In this document: positions 40,600-59,900 of the stretch, piece by piece | Layout: the number at the start of each line of letters is the position of its first letter | Numbering within the stretch: position 1 is the first letter of the stretch | Assembly (NCBI GenBank): GCA_964036045.1 | Contig: OZ038380.1 | Location: forward strand, 184,164,185 to 184,228,184 | Length of the DNA stretch: 64,000 bases | From: Eutreptiella sp. 'Long Island Sound 2002' | Lineage: Eukaryota; Euglenozoa; Euglenophyceae; Eutreptiales; Eutreptiaceae | Direction of reading: 5' to 3' | Position numbers and translations under genes: made by a program | Notes under the pieces: generated by a model | Seen by the model: the letters and a program-made list of their open reading frames with translations, nothing else | Databases searched by the model: none | Told to the model about the DNA's origin: nothing

Positions 40600-42789
40600 T
40601 CTCATAAGCCATTGCACATATCACTCCTGCTTTATGTGCTCACTCGTGCTAACATCTTTTGGTGCTAGATGTACGCAAATACAACTGCCCATGTGGCCAC
40701 TGTGAGCGCCACAATCGCCATGCTTGTGGCATGTTGCCGTGTTAGCGAACAGGAGGATATCACTGTTGGTGTGGTGTCTGTGTTGCCTATGGTCTTCCAT
40801 TTGTGTCACATGCTTTGGTGTGCTCTCGTGCGGTCGTGTGTGTTTTGCTAGTGTGCATTCCAGGTAACCACATACCACCTGAGTACTGACACTTTCTGGT
40901 CCCAAGTTGCCCAATCCACTCCCCGTTCTTCAATTCCCATCAGAACCTCGGCACTTCAAAAGACCATGCTACAATGTGCGAACATGTGTGACTGCAATGA
41001 GGACACACAAAACATGCACAAGAAAAAGACTCCAAAATTGCAACACACTGCCACACCATGGTCACAGAATTGCGTCACTACGTGGGCATTGCTGCTGCCA
41101 AAATCCCATGGACCGTTTGTTGGGATGGCTTGTACACTGAGCTGCGGAAAGGAAGGGCGCACCAAGGAGAACACAATGCATGGGTATGCATTGGTTTTTC
41201 TATCTTGGGTCATCTTAGGCTGGAAAATTGCATGTCAGAATTCCGAAAGTACTAGGCATGCAGTTAGGGAAGGGTCTTTTTGCACTGCATTTGCAGGCAC
41301 TTGTCAAAATTGATAAAACCATTTTGTCAAAACCATGGCTGAGTATGAAGTGTGATCAACACACACAAGAAAGCGGAACCCCAAAATGTTTCATTCTCCG
41401 CTCGTCTTACAAGCACATGCATGTATGCACCAATAGGATTCATACACATAAACCAAGGCAAACGGACAAAGTGGCACATGGAGCACGTGGTGGTTTTCTT
41501 GTGTGGGTGTCGGGATGGTATGCAATTTGCTGTGTGTCATTCCGCATGACAGTCAAACTCATTCCAATGAGACATGGTGTGAAGTTGATTGCAATGTTGG
41601 TTGGATACACATGGATGTGCAAAGGGGATGTCAATGACTTTTTTGCATGGCCGAGCTTGGGAGTAGGCCGTTGACCCTTCTTGGGGTTTTTGGGTGATGA
41701 TCACTTCCAAATGTCTTGCTCTCGAACTTGTTCGGCTTGTTCTGGCTTTGCCCTTGGCCTCACAATGTCCCAAGTAGCACCATTGTGGTGCCGAACCGAC
41801 CTTGAGCCCTAGTAGAGGCGGTATGCAGGGCAACCCAGCTGGTGGCATTACTAAAGACAATTTTCACTATGAACGTGTGCTTAAATCACATACAATGGTG
41901 TACCTCTCTTGGGTCCAAATCGTTTTGTCAACAGGGCACTGGAGCGAACTAAGAGGCACATTTTTTTTGGCGAGATTGGGGTACTTGTAAAGCTTGGTCT
42001 TTTAGTATTTCAGTTCTGCAGTCTAGAAGATTGATGTGCAAAACAGTTCCGCAGTTTTCTAATTCGCAAACATGTTTTTTTTTGTAAAATCCTATGCAAG
42101 ATTAGGAACATCAAAACGGACAATGGCAAAAAAACCTAAATCTTGTGGTTTGAGGCCCTCCAAAATCACGTACAGTCATTGGTGAGACTTTGATGTGGGA
42201 GGAGGCTGCGGTTTTGTAGCCGTGGTTCGCACACCAAATGGAACACAGGTCCCCTGGGAAAAAAATTGTGCCATCAGTAGATGGGTTGGTGAACTTTTGC
42301 TCACCCAAGAGATGATTCATAACCCCCCCCCCCCCCTGCAACCATTTCAGGGCTTTGTTTGGGGGGATGTATATCCGGCGCGCGCCCGGCGTGCTACCTT
42401 TGTATTAGGTATCTTGGCTCCAGCCCCAATTTTATCCTTACCTTGGGAAATCCCCCAAGTAGACCGCACCCGGTGGCAAACCCTCCCTGCAAAGCATGTT
42501 GCATAAGCTGAAATATGAGAATTCAACAACACAAAATATCACGCAGAATGTCCTTAATAAATAATATTATTCCCACAAGCGTGGGTGTCAATACATTGAC
42601 AACAATAGTGCTCCTTACACTCACCACAAACTTGTGACAAAACAACACACACACTTCTGCCTCATCCTCTCCCTCATCATGCATGGCGGCCGAGTTGCTC
42701 TTGCCCTTCCAAACATGAGGCGGAACATGGTTCCATGGTCCATAAGGAGGGTGGCGGACTGCCTCTGCATGCAAAACTGAGGAAACTGC
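40600..42789. other. No confident gene
   Basis: Several 60-150-codon frames overlap on both strands (for example plus 41058-41255 with PWTVCWDGLYTEL, and plus 41228-41674). They cannot be joined convincingly and I recognise no domain. A poly-C run lies at 42325. The minus frame 42523-42774 next to the partial repeat is hydrophobic at its end. Confidence 0.4.
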
Positions 42790-43190
42790 AATAAAATACG
42801 GCCTAACTGGTGCAACTCATAAGGGCTGCCACACCAAATGTTCCTAACCAAGCCCCAATGCCACAAGCGAGCAAATACTTGCTGAATGTGTGCTCAATAC
42901 CACCCATGTACATCATTATAGCATTGTTGCCGGGCTGAAACCAATGAAGGATAGGTCTTGGGGTCCCCAAAGGTACTTCCTTGGCACTTGTCCCCATAAG
43001 TGCATGGCGTACGTACTTCAGCTTCCTTTGTCACTCAAGAGTGGCTGCTTAACCCTTGCCGCCTCGGGGGTCCCCAATAGAAGGGGACAAAATCAGAAGT
43101 GGTTACACCACCCCTGCCTTCTTGAGGGCCCAAAAATGGGTGGATTGGCGCCAAAACCCTTGCATTCTCGGGGGTCCCCAATATAAGGGG
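42790..43190. repeat. Partial copy of the duplicated unit (internal segment)
   Basis: Resembles 25675-26245 of copy 1 with deletions: CAAATGTTCCTA, CACCCATGTACATCAT and GTACTTCCTT...GCGTACGTACT recur in the same order. It ends in three hairpin-type repeat units. It lies before, not after, the next partial copy. Confidence 0.7.
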
Positions 43191-44130
43191 ACAAACCTGA
43201 TGGGGATGATGCAGATGTGGATGGTGGGGTGGGGGATCCCTCTTCGCCATTGTGGATTCCTCTAGGCTATTCAGGATTCTTCTGGGCCATGGAGGATTCC
43301 TCTTATCCATTGAGGCTTCCTCTAGGCCATTGAAGGTTCCTCTAGGGCATTGGGGAACCGCCACCTAGTCTTGTGCATGGCCGCATTGGTTGTAATTGTT
43401 GCTGGTATTGTTATTGTTACCTCAGAAATTAGATAGGAAATGCAGGTTTCCATATGGGCTGAGAAACTGTGAAATATTCCCACGACAAAGTATGGATTGA
43501 AAATGGTGTACACCCGAGTCACATGTGCAATCCCCCGACTTTCACCCAAGGTATTATTGTATTTGTGGCATTATTGTCATGTTGCAGTGTGTGCACCACT
43601 TGAGCTGTTCACCGGCAACAAATACGCACCAGGAAGCAAGCAACAAACAGCAGGAAGAGGAAGCAAGTAAAGCAAGCTGGGTAGTACATTTGAGTCCAAA
43701 GAATTGTTGGATACAATTCTTGAGATCAACAACAACCTTCTATAGGGGTAATGAATTGATACGCACTATGATGAGCCCCCTACAGCCTCAAGGAGTGCCA
43801 TGTGAGTGTTAGTAAACCCGCAAACTACAATTTGGTGTCATTGGCTAACCATGTGGATGTGAGTGCCCATGCCCGGTCACATGCCTGTGTCTGTTGAGGA
43901 TAATCAAATATCTGCAGTGTGGAAATGGGAATGGAACGGGTGCGCGCATGCCTGAATGGGGATCCCGAGATCTTAGATGAATTCCTTTTGCATTGTAATT
44001 GGTCTGGAACCATCTGAAAGCTACACCATGGGGTGAGGTGGGGACAGGAGGGGAGGGGGGGGTTCGCCAATTTCCCGCAAAAATCGGTGGCCACGTGGCT
44101 GCAGTACCGGGTTGGGGAATGTGGAGGGTT
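43191..44130. repeat. Partial copy of the duplicated unit (left end)
   Basis: Starts ACAAACCTGATGGGGATGAT like copy 2 at 33162, passes through the 20-bp minisatellite and follows 24820-25640 before diverging near 44130. It is clearly more diverged than copies 1 and 2 are from each other. A minus-strand frame MGESR.IAHVTRVYTIFNPY is kept in all three copies (24832, 33318, 43322) and might be a relic of coding sequence. Confidence 0.78.
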
Positions 44131-45516
44131 GGGGGCAGGGTATGATGCACAGGTCAGCCGAGGCAGTGGTCAACAATACCCGGGGCAATGGTTGCTTGAC
44201 CCAAAGTGGACCTGTGCCACCATGCAAAACGATTAGGGCACTATCTGCACATACTAGCGACAGGGAGTAGCAGCCCAGGGCACCAGTTGCGAATCGGAAC
44301 CCTGCTGTCCAAGACTGGGGCAGCTTTGGCTGAAAGATGGCCATTTTGTTTAAGCCTACAATTGCACCGGAGCTGTGGAGGTGGCTGAATCATAGAACCA
44401 ACGAATCCTGCCTCACACATCCAGCGGGTCTTGCTTGCACAATCATCAACACAAGCACAGAAACAACGCATGCACCGAACGAACGGGTGGATGGACAAGT
44501 GAAGAATGCACTGCGAAGCGGTGAGGGGGCACTGCATTAAGAAACAGCATGGCCAACCCCAAAATGAGCATGGTGAGTGTGGCCGTGTATCCTGTGCCAT
44601 CTCAGGGCCACCCCCAAAAGGGTGTGGGTTGTGGCTGCATATTCCCTGCTGCCTCAAGGCTACACCAAAAAAGAGCGTGGCAGCCCACCCACCAACCATC
44701 GGTCCAAAAAGAACTGGCGGTCGGCGGGGGAACAGGGGTTTCACGAGTGGTTGCATTTGTGGTTACCGACAGTTGGAGCAGCGGTTGGCCGCCTGACTGA
44801 TACTCCAAAAAGCGAGGTACCCCTCGTCTCCTTCAAGCTTCAAGCGCATATCTGGGGACATACTTTCAAAACGGACGGGAAAGTCGCGTCCACAGATGGG
44901 GACCGGCGCCCCACCCACCCCAGGGCTATCCGTAATGGAAAAAAAAATCCTTTGCAACGCCAACATGAACGAACGTTCACGGGGCCGCCATCTGCTCTAC
45001 GGTCATGGGACCTTCTCTACTTCAAAGGTTGGCGGTTGGTGGCAGCTGGCGGTTGGTGGCGGTTGGAGATGGTCGGCAGCGGTTGGCGGTTGGCGGCTGG
45101 TGGTCTCCGGGGGCTGTTCTTAACAAAAAAAACATTTGGGGGTTCCTAAGGACAGCCCTGCCCGACCCCCCTCAGTGGGCCAGAATACCTGGCCCCCCCC
45201 GGGCCACACCGGTCCTCACGTTGAGGCCCCTTCACCGCGTGCCACCTCCCCTTCCCTGTGTCGTCCAGACCAGCCGCAGCTCACGGCACGCCAACAGGCC
45301 ACAAAGCAGCCTGCGGGTCGTGGCTGTCCGTGTTGCGGCTCCCACTGAAGCCCCCCAGGCCGTCGCCACACTTCCTCCCCCCCTGCCTGCCCACTGCCCG
45401 CCTGCTGGGCCATCGCCGTGATGCCCCCCGCAACACAATGTGCACGTGCACGCGCTGGAGCAGGGGTTGCCATAATGAAGAAAAAAAAAAAACTCGGAGT
45501 GTCCAATACGCCCTAT
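44131..45516. repeat. Intergenic, with GGTTGGCGG minisatellite
   Basis: No convincing gene. Two further hairpin-type units occur around 44565-44690 (CCTGTGCCATCTCAGGG, CCCTGCTGCCTCAAGG). A G/T-rich minisatellite of GGTTGGCGGTTGGTGGC type spans 45026-45115. The remainder is GC-rich with homopolymers. Confidence 0.5.
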
Positions 45517-45621
45517 GATGGCGGCCGGTGGGTAACCGATGGCGGTTGGTTGGTAACCGATGGCGGTTGGTGTGTAACCGATGGCGGTTGGTGGGTAACC
45601 GATGGCGGTTGGTGGGTAGCC
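45517..45621 (+). repeat. 21-bp minisatellite, five units
   Basis: Unit GATGGCGGTTGGTGGGTAACC starts at 45517, 45538, 45559, 45580 and 45601 with one to three changes each. The 21-bp length makes a frame of 7-residue repeats (WWVTDGG), which I regard as incidental. Confidence 0.92.
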
Positions 45622-45873
45622 ACCAAACATCAGAGAGTGGCTGCCTTAGTAAAAAAAAAAAAAGGCTGAGCGTCCTTATGGCAACCCCTGCGCTGGAGCG
45701 CCATCGAATCCCCCTCCTCCAGTCCCAAGATCGGCAACCGGCCGGTTGTCCCCAGTCAACTGTGCATCACAATTCGCTGGACCCAGCGGCTACTAATTGC
45801 CGTCCGTTGTCGTCGGTTGACGCCGTCACTGAGCGAGCCACACGGTCGGTGAACGATCAGAGCCATCGTTGCG

Positions 45874-46116
45874 TTAGCAACCGCAATCGGTTAAATGATC
45901 AACCGTCGGCGGTGCGATACCAAGCGCCTTTGGAGAACTCTCATCCACCGTCGGTTCTTCAGCGACGTCACGTTGGGGGACACACGCACGAAAGAGCGCA
46001 TCCACTTCAGCGCTTGTGAGTCGCCTGAGGGCCCCCGGACCGAACGAACCGTTTGCAGTCTGCACGGTGTGGGCCATGCGGCGCAGTTCATCAGGGTCGC
46101 GCTCAGAACAGTCCAC
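45874..46116 (-). CDS. Possible exon of unknown gene
   Basis: An 80-codon minus frame of non-repetitive, acid/base-balanced composition: DPDELRRMAHTVQTANGSFG, then ALRRLTSAEVDALFRACVP and a Pro-rich end. A GTGCAG|GTGCG sequence just upstream (about 46129) could be an acceptor. The 'TSAEVDALF' segment is the kind seen in EF-hand-like helices, but no calcium loop is present. No neighbour confirms it. Confidence 0.35.
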   Translation of the reverse strand: MDCSERDPDELRRMAHTVQTANGSFGPGALRRLTSAEVDALFRACVPQRDVAEEPTVDESSPKALGIAPPTVDHLTDCGC

Positions 46117-47169
46117 CTCCTTCAGCGCACCTGCACAGGCGACCGTGGTTCAGAACGGGGGGCTATACTTGGGTGGATGAAAAAGGTCCGCATGTGTGGG
46201 GGGGGGTCGTTGGAGCCCCCTTTCCAGACCCCCCCCCCCCTTCAGGGCTCACGTGACGGGGGCGCCCAACGGGCTGACGGGGGAGGTTGGGGGGGGGGCG
46301 GTCCTGAGGCACCCCAACATATATGACTCAAAAAGATCCCCACGATGCGCTGATAATTTGAGGTATGTATTGTGGGAGAAAATTTTTTTTTGAAAAAAAA
46401 TTGTTCCAGGGCGCCTCCCGGCGCAGGTGTGGGTCATCGCTAGAGTTTTTAGACCAGCCTCTTTGGACTGGCCTGCCACGAGAGTCCCTTTCCCAGACCC
46501 CCCCCACTCCTTCAGGGGGCTCGAACGACCGACCCCGCGCGCAAACCTTTTTTCAATGCCCCCTTCCCGCTGCCCGCGACACCCTCTTGCGACCCAAATA
46601 CAACGTTCGCTGACTACGGGGCAGCATCGCCCGCTTTACAGTCTCGGACTGGGGTCTGCGTGAAGCAGTCGCGCCCTGAGGAGCCGATCAATGCCTTCGC
46701 TGCCGCACACCGTCGGGGCCTCAACCAATCCTTTAAACATCAAACGTGGGCCGACCCGGACCTCCGAGGTCAAGATGCGGTGTCAAGTGGACCCACGAGC
46801 GCTAAACCCACGACCCCCTCTATGCCCCACCAGCGATCAGTGGCAGCCACGGTACCACAAAGCAGCGGCTGGACACAGAGACAACAGCGACGCGGCGGAA
46901 AGCAGCAGGAGGCAGGGGCGAGCGGCAGCAAAGCACGCAGCCAAGGGGCCCCAGGCCTCCGAGCGGGTGCGCCGTTGCGCGGCGACGCCAGCGCAGCCCC
47001 GCGCCCCGGCGCTGCCGCGCTGCCGCGCCACGGCACCAGCGCATCTCGGCGCCCTGGCGCCCCAACACAGGCCATTGCTTAGTGACCCCAGGGGGGCAGG
47101 GGTGGGGAGGGGGTTGTTTGAGGCCCCGGCCAGCCCCGGCCGACCCACCCACATCAGAAAAATCTTCCA
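46117..47169. other. No confident gene; poly-C/G with CTTTCCAGACCCCC repeats
   Basis: Two similar stretches, CCCCTTTCCAGACCCCC...CTTCAGGGCTC (about 46218-46250) and CCCTTTCCCAGACCCCC...CTTCAGGGGGCTCG (about 46485-46525). A strongly GC-rich block (46880-47050) gives long but uninformative frames on both strands. Confidence 0.4.
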
Positions 47170-47392
47170 CCAAAAAATGCGATGCAAAAAAATGCAAATA
47201 AATGCATTTGCCACCCCCGTCAAAATGGTGCATGTGACACAAATTTGTACATGGATTGCCACAACAAAAAGAAACTGAAGGCTAGACAGATGCAAAAAAA
47301 TGGGGGAAAATGCAAAAGATGCAAAAAAAGATAATAACCTCCTTGAGATGCAAAAAAAAATACAAAAAAACCATTTGCACCCCCCCCCCCCC
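47170..47392 (+). repeat. ATGCAAAAAA-rich repeats and poly-C
   Basis: Repeated ATGCAAAAAA/ATGCAAATAA units (47176-47212 and 47289-47360), ending in a poly-C run (47379-47393). No gene. Confidence 0.7.
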
Positions 47393-48792
47393 CCTGTGTG
47401 ACATTCCGTCTGGTTGTTGTTTCTTTACGGGGCCATGGACAGTCACCCGTTCTTCCCTTCGCATGTTGCGTCGGGTTGCTTCTTTCTGTCGGCCGCTGCG
47501 GCCGGTGCTCCTGCTGGTGTCGTTTCTGCGTTCGCAGAGCCCAGTGGTTGGTGTGCTGGGGCTGTGCTGAATGGCGTGCTGTTTGCGTGTCAGCGGCGCC
47601 CGGTAGTTGGCATATTGAGGTTGTGCTGGTTGTTGCCGGGGTCGTTTGACTGTTTTTGCTGTCCACAGGCCGTCCATAATCTGCCTCACTGTGTTTCCAT
47701 GTGCGTGAGGCCCAGGTGCCCTGCTCCTCCACGTGTTGTCCTGACCGTCCACCATATGTCCCTTTCCCCCTCACGGCCGGTCTGCCCCTGGTGGGCTCCC
47801 GCTCCTGTTGCGCAAACAGCCCTCATAATATTGGTGAGGTAAGGATTGTTGCATTGAAAAGAATGTCATGTGATCCCATCGAGTCTCCGTATGACGTTGA
47901 CTGTCCCGCGCGTGGTTGGCTGGTCACGGCCCTATTGCCTGCCCTCCCGGCGTGTGGGGCGCAGCCCCCGCCCTTGTGGAGTTCGCGGGCACCTCGTAGA
48001 GGGAGGGGGGGGCTTGTTTGCTGATGGCTCGCTCGGCGTGCGCCGCATTTGGTGGTTGCTGCAGTGCTCGCACCTCATGGTCCCCCTGTGCAGCTGTGAG
48101 TCCTGTTGGGGCTCGTCTCACTGCCATGTGTGGGGCGGCCCTGTGCGCTGTCGCTCCCTGCCTCCCGTTGTGGCTGTCAGTGGTCCCACTGTGATTTGGG
48201 TGGCACCAGGGGCACCGGGCACTTCTGCACATGTCTCCAAATCTGCAAACTGGTGTTTGTTGGGGTTGTTCTGCTCATTCATCCCCCCCCCTCTACACAA
48301 GCGGCCATGCCCCCCCTCACCACCCAGCCGGACAGCCTGTACCGCCTTTCCCCCCTCCAGCTTCCTCACTCTCGCAGGCCCCGCTGCCGTGTGTCGAAGG
48401 CCGGCAAGGTGGGGCCCGGCCAGTATGCCGACGGACGACTCCTGGGGCCAGGACCTGGATGGTGACCTGGCAGGTGGTCCTCCCCCCCCCACCCCTGAAG
48501 GAATGTCAGAATGAAGGATGAAAGAGTGTACAAGGTCCTGCGCCCCCAACTGCACTCCCTGCGCCCCGTGACCCCCCCCCCCACCCACGCCGGCCCCAGC
48601 CCCCCCCCCCCCCCCCCACCCGGACCCCCAGCCCCCCACCGGATACCCAGAGACCAGCGTGTGTTTCGCCACCGTCTGGGCCAGAGGGGCTGCACGCGCG
48701 CTGCTCGCTTGCGCTCAGGGAGAGCCTGTATGGTCCCGTCGGCACTTGCCGAGTGCCTCAATACCACAACACCTCAAACCCCCCCTGCCCCA
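47393..48792. other. No confident gene, GC-rich
   Basis: Long frames occur on both strands, as expected for GC-rich low-complexity DNA; none shows a recognisable domain. Poly-C runs lie at 48565 and 48600-48618. This would be the 3' flank of the minus-strand pseudouridine synthase gene. Confidence 0.4.
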
Positions 48793-55792
<7,000 letters not shown>

Positions 55793-56460
55793 CTGTGCAG
55801 GTCATATGGGGGCTCCAGGCCCAGCCCAGGCTTTGGCTCTTTGGGTCACAAGCCCAGTCTCGAAGGATAACAGAGTGTTGCAGGAGCTTTCAGCCCAACC
55901 CCCCCCCCCCCGCGATATGGGGGGGCCAGGCAGCATGTCCCCGTGACCTGGAGGCTGCGATGCCCTGGTCCAAGACTCCCCTGGTGGGCTCAGCGTCAAG
56001 CTCCCTAGCCTCCCCACCGGGCTCCGGAGCCCCGGGCACACACAACCTCTCCAAGGCGCCCACATTCACACACACACACAGGCACCATGATGGCGTCTCC
56101 CGCCCACCAACGCTGCGGTGCGGTCCAGCTGTGCCAGTCCGCTCGGCCTTGGGACCGGATGGCCACGATTTGGGACCAGTGCCGCAAAGGGAAGGATGTT
56201 CTGGCCTGCAATCCCCCGCCCTGTCCCAACCCAACCCCCCCATATGGTGACGTGCGAACTGTCACGTATGTGGCGTTGTTGGTGACACCGTCAGCACAAC
56301 AGGCGGCGCATGCAGGCCACGAGAGAGGAACGAAAGCTTGTAAAGGGCCGAAGAAACGAGCCCAGGCGCCTGTCACGAACAGGTCGAAAAATGGGCACTC
56401 AGAAAGAATCGCCCACCGCCCCCCACCTTACGGCTTTTGGATGCTACCTTCCAATTCTTA

Positions 56461-56720
56461 GTGGCTCCTCCATGTTTACTGTTAAGTCGTGGAGGCTTCT
56501 AGATCCTTACTGAAAGTTCTTGGTGGCTTCTAGATGCTTGTTGTTAATCGCCGGAGGCTCCTGAATGCTTCTTGTTCATGCCTGTGGGGCTTAGAAGCTT
56601 ATTGTTAAAGTTTGGAGGCTTTTGGACGCTAACTAGTAGTTCTTGGTAGCTTCTCGATGTCTGCTGTTTTTTCTTGAAGGCTTCCAGATGCATGCTGGGA
56701 ATAGCTTGAGGCTTCTAGAT
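56461..56720 (+). repeat. 31-bp minisatellite
   Basis: Nine diverged units with the core GGAGGCTTCTAGATGCTT, starting near 56461, 56490, 56523, 56555, 56585, 56614, 56645, 56677 and 56708 (spacing 29-33 bp), each followed by TGTTAA/TTCTTG. Confidence 0.85.
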
Positions 56721-57249
56721 TCTCCCTAGATGCTTCCTGCCTTTGCCTGCAAATTTCTGAATGCTTACTGCCGATTCTTGGAGACGTGTGCAGACCCCAG
56801 GATCACGGTCTACATTGCACTCATGCGTGCATCCCCCAATGCAACCATTGCACATGAACATTCGATTTGATCAGTCATCGGAGCAGGCAGCAACGCTACA
56901 GTCCGAAGCAAGATGTTCAGGCGAATTCGAAAAAAAGAGAACTGGCCAGGCCAAGCAGATTCCACCAATTCACTTCCAATTCGCACTTCCAATTCACATT
57001 CGTGAACTCAGCCTGGCGCCTGGATCCCAGACAACTGCAATCAGACTCGGCACTTTTTGCACTTGGTCGGACCTTTTTTCAGTGGCGGGCCTGGCCCATG
57101 GCACGAGGTACAACATGTTACTGTCTGTCCCCGCTGCTTGCCCCCCCCCCCCCCCTCCCCCAACCCCCGCAAGCCCGCGATTCCACCGTCCCCAAGGAGG
57201 GGGGCTCGGTGCGAGCCGCCGGGCCAACCAACCCCATCCCCACTGCCGA

Positions 57250-57420
57250 GGAAGCTAAAATGACCTCCGTCACTAGGGCGTGCGCCTGCGAAGGGGTGTA
57301 GGCTTCGGTGAGCGCAATGGCTTTGTCCAGGGGCAAGAGATCGCGCCGGTAGTCAAAGCACTTTGGAGTATTGCGATGGGGCTGGACGGACTGCAGCTTC
57401 ACCTCCACGTTGGACTCCGC
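57250..57420 (-). CDS. Possible exon of unknown gene
   Basis: Within a longer minus frame (57118-57687), residues KLQSVQPHRNTPKCFDYRRD and LLPLDKAIALTEAYTPSQAH look like genuine coding sequence. The flanks are Pro/Ala-rich and may be intron. It could belong to the 5' end of the pseudouridine synthase gene or to a separate gene; it does not resemble the missing S4 start. Confidence 0.35.
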
Positions 57421-57687
57421 CGCTGGGCACTCGGGGTCTTGACTGGTCTTGGAGCCAGTCGTGGTACCGGGGAGCCTGCCGCTGGCAGGGCCATGGCGGG
57501 TGGTGGCGTTAGGAAGAGGATCGGGATGGGGGAGGGCGGCAGGTGTGAATGTGCCCGCGCGGTCCCCTGCAGCAGCCGTTGCATGGGCACGTGGTGGAGC
57601 TGTTGCAGGCGGGCACTCGTCCGTTGATTGCATTTGGGGCCGCAGTGCCACAAGCGGGGCTACACTGCAACGCGATGGCAGCAACAA

Positions 57688-59495
57688 TCAGCAGCACCGC
57701 AAGCGGGAGGGCGCTTCATGGACGGAGGGGCACTGCGCTCTGCGGCGATGCGGCTGCAGACATGAGACAACGAATCTGGCAGACACAGATAACTTGAAGC
57801 ACACTGCTCGGACTGACATCTCGGGTGATGGTGTCCTGTCCTGCCAGGAAATGTGGCTGTGAAAGCAAGAGACCAGGCAGTGCTGTGCAGAGGTGCCAAG
57901 AGCGAGGGTGAGGGTGACGGAAATGCAATCCCACCTCAAACGGGGACCCCAAATGCAAGTCGTCACTGCTCCACAGATTGGTGGTGTGAAATTTCTTTAA
58001 GGGGGCGTTTCTGCACAGCGCGCACACAGCACCCAATGGTAAATTAGCTTTCCAGCGACCACCCTGGAGAAGCATATGTCCACTGGAGAAGCATATGTCC
58101 ACAGGGCAAAAACAGCAGGTTCAGACAGCAATCTGCCATTTGCAGTGTGAAGGATACTTTGTTTTAACTCATTATCTGAATCCTTGGACTGAGTAAGAAT
58201 CTCAGTAATTCTGTGTATGGGAACACGGTAGTCACCGCTGTCACCTTGGCCATCCGGGAAAACGGGCCGAAAATAGCCTACTTTTCGCACAGCGCGTGCA
58301 CAGCCCACGGCACATCCCCTCAAGAATGCAAATTGCAACTGTAAATTGAATACCACAAATATTCTACCGCAAAAGACACAATTCTTGCACCCTTCCCCCA
58401 AGACCAGCACACCGTCGAAAACCATTCGTGGGCAATTTCTGCAAATGTTGTGTATCACGAGTGCAAAATCAATTCCACACCAAAAACATTCCACAGAAAC
58501 AGCACAATTCTTGCACCCTTCCTCCAGTCCTGTGGACAGAAGCACACCATTGAAAATGGTGGAATGCAGTTTTCTGTCCACTATTCACGAAATGTTTGAT
58601 GCGATGTCTGCCGAAATTCACAGACTACACATGTTCTGAGACAATACACCGATGGAGAGCCAGTTTGACATGTTTATTCTACCATCTTAAGGCAGCGCTT
58701 GGCTTATGTGGGGGGAGGACTTCACTTTCTCCATTTCGGGGTGGGAGGACAATCCAAAGCATACTTGGCGCTAACACCTGCTAATAACACTTTCCTGCTG
58801 ATTGCCGTCGCCTGACAAGAGCATCCCTTGCTCCTACTCAGTTCGCTAAGCACCCAAGGAACACGTCCGGGGGGGCTCCCGAAGAGGCCAGGGTTCCTCA
58901 AGGTGGTCCCCCAAGCATCACCCGATTCGGGGTCAAATTACATCTGCTTGAGACTCAATAACCCTAAAACATGATCTGGATAAGACCACAAAAGTCGTTT
59001 CAGATGCAAAATATGAAATATGTTCAAAACGCACGCCTTGAGTCTGTGGGAAAAGATTAACTTCGACCAGATGGCACCGTGGTCTTCCTTGACACGGAAA
59101 AGTCCCAAAGCACAATTGGGATCACACCAAAACGGTCATTTTGTATGAAAATAACAATGCTCTCCATCCAATCCTCTTTGGTTCCGTGGCAAAACTGAAG
59201 TCCTGACACAAATCACACCATGTGACAATAGTGACAATACAAGCGTCCCCCAAGGCGTGGTCAAAACTCGCAGAGCCAGTGGAGGGTGCACCGGCCCGCA
59301 ACGGCCCATTCTGGCCATCAACCCACCAACCCCGCTTCAACGGGGAAGTGCCCCGGCTGTCACCCCCCAGCTACGGGACAACAGGCGCGTGCGCACGATC
59401 CTGCGCCGGCGAGGCACAAAGGGATGTGAGGGGGAATCCTTGCACTGCGCGCGCACTGCGCGCTACTTTTAGACTATGTTCCCCCCGAAGAGCCC
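57688..59495. other. No confident gene; weak minus exon and ~120-bp duplication
   Basis: A minus frame near 58090-58240 (YRVPIHRITEILTQSKDSDN) is coding-like but unassigned. CACAATTCTTGCACCCTTCC occurs at 58377 and 58501 with similar flanks, a diverged 120-bp duplication. No other gene is recognised. Confidence 0.35.
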
Positions 59496-59900
59496 CTAGA
59501 CACGCCCCTTGGAAACACCCTTAGAACTAGGCGACCCAAACTGGACTGGAGGGGACCTTGAGGGGGATCTTCCCGGTTCTTGTGGCAGTGGTGAAGGACC
59601 AAGGGCCTTTGGGGGGGAACTTGACTGTGTGTTGGGCAGCGGAGATGGAGGGCAATCAGGTGGCGGGTCTGAACTTGGGATGGCAAAGGAGATGGACTCC
59701 ATCTTGCATTGCCGATTCACCATTCTCAACCCATCTTGGTAGCATTCCAAGTGGAGGAGTCCGTCTTCAGCCGTCCCAACCACCGTGGCAGGAGGTCGCA
59801 GGCCATTGGAGCGGGTGTAGAACACCCTATCCCCAATACTGAGATCCCTGGAGAAAATGGGCCTGAGAAATGAGGAGGGAAGTATGATGTCCTGTAGCAA
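59496..59900 (-). CDS. Transposon-derived ORF candidate
   Basis: A 134-codon minus frame. IGDRVFYTRSNGLRPPATVV, then DGLLHLECYQDGLRMVNRQC and KMESISFAIPS form a compact beta-rich segment like those near integrase C-termini or gag-pol linkers of algal retrotransposons, as I remember them. The end is Pro/Ser-rich (PPDCPPSPLP onward). No RT or integrase core is found next to it, so this is probably a fragment. Confidence 0.4.
   Translation of the reverse strand: MLQDIILPSSFLRPIFSRDLSIGDRVFYTRSNGLRPPATVVGTAEDGLLHLECYQDGLRMVNRQCKMESISFAIPSSDPPPDCPPSPLPNTQSSSPPKALGPSPLPQEPGRSPSRSPPVQFGSPSSKGVSKGRV

Noticed and set aside
55890-56243. Minus-strand stretch GIAASRSRGHAA as the missing S4-domain start
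   Set aside because: Superficially like the 'GIASRR.A' motif, but it lacks the following LI..G pattern and a usable donor.
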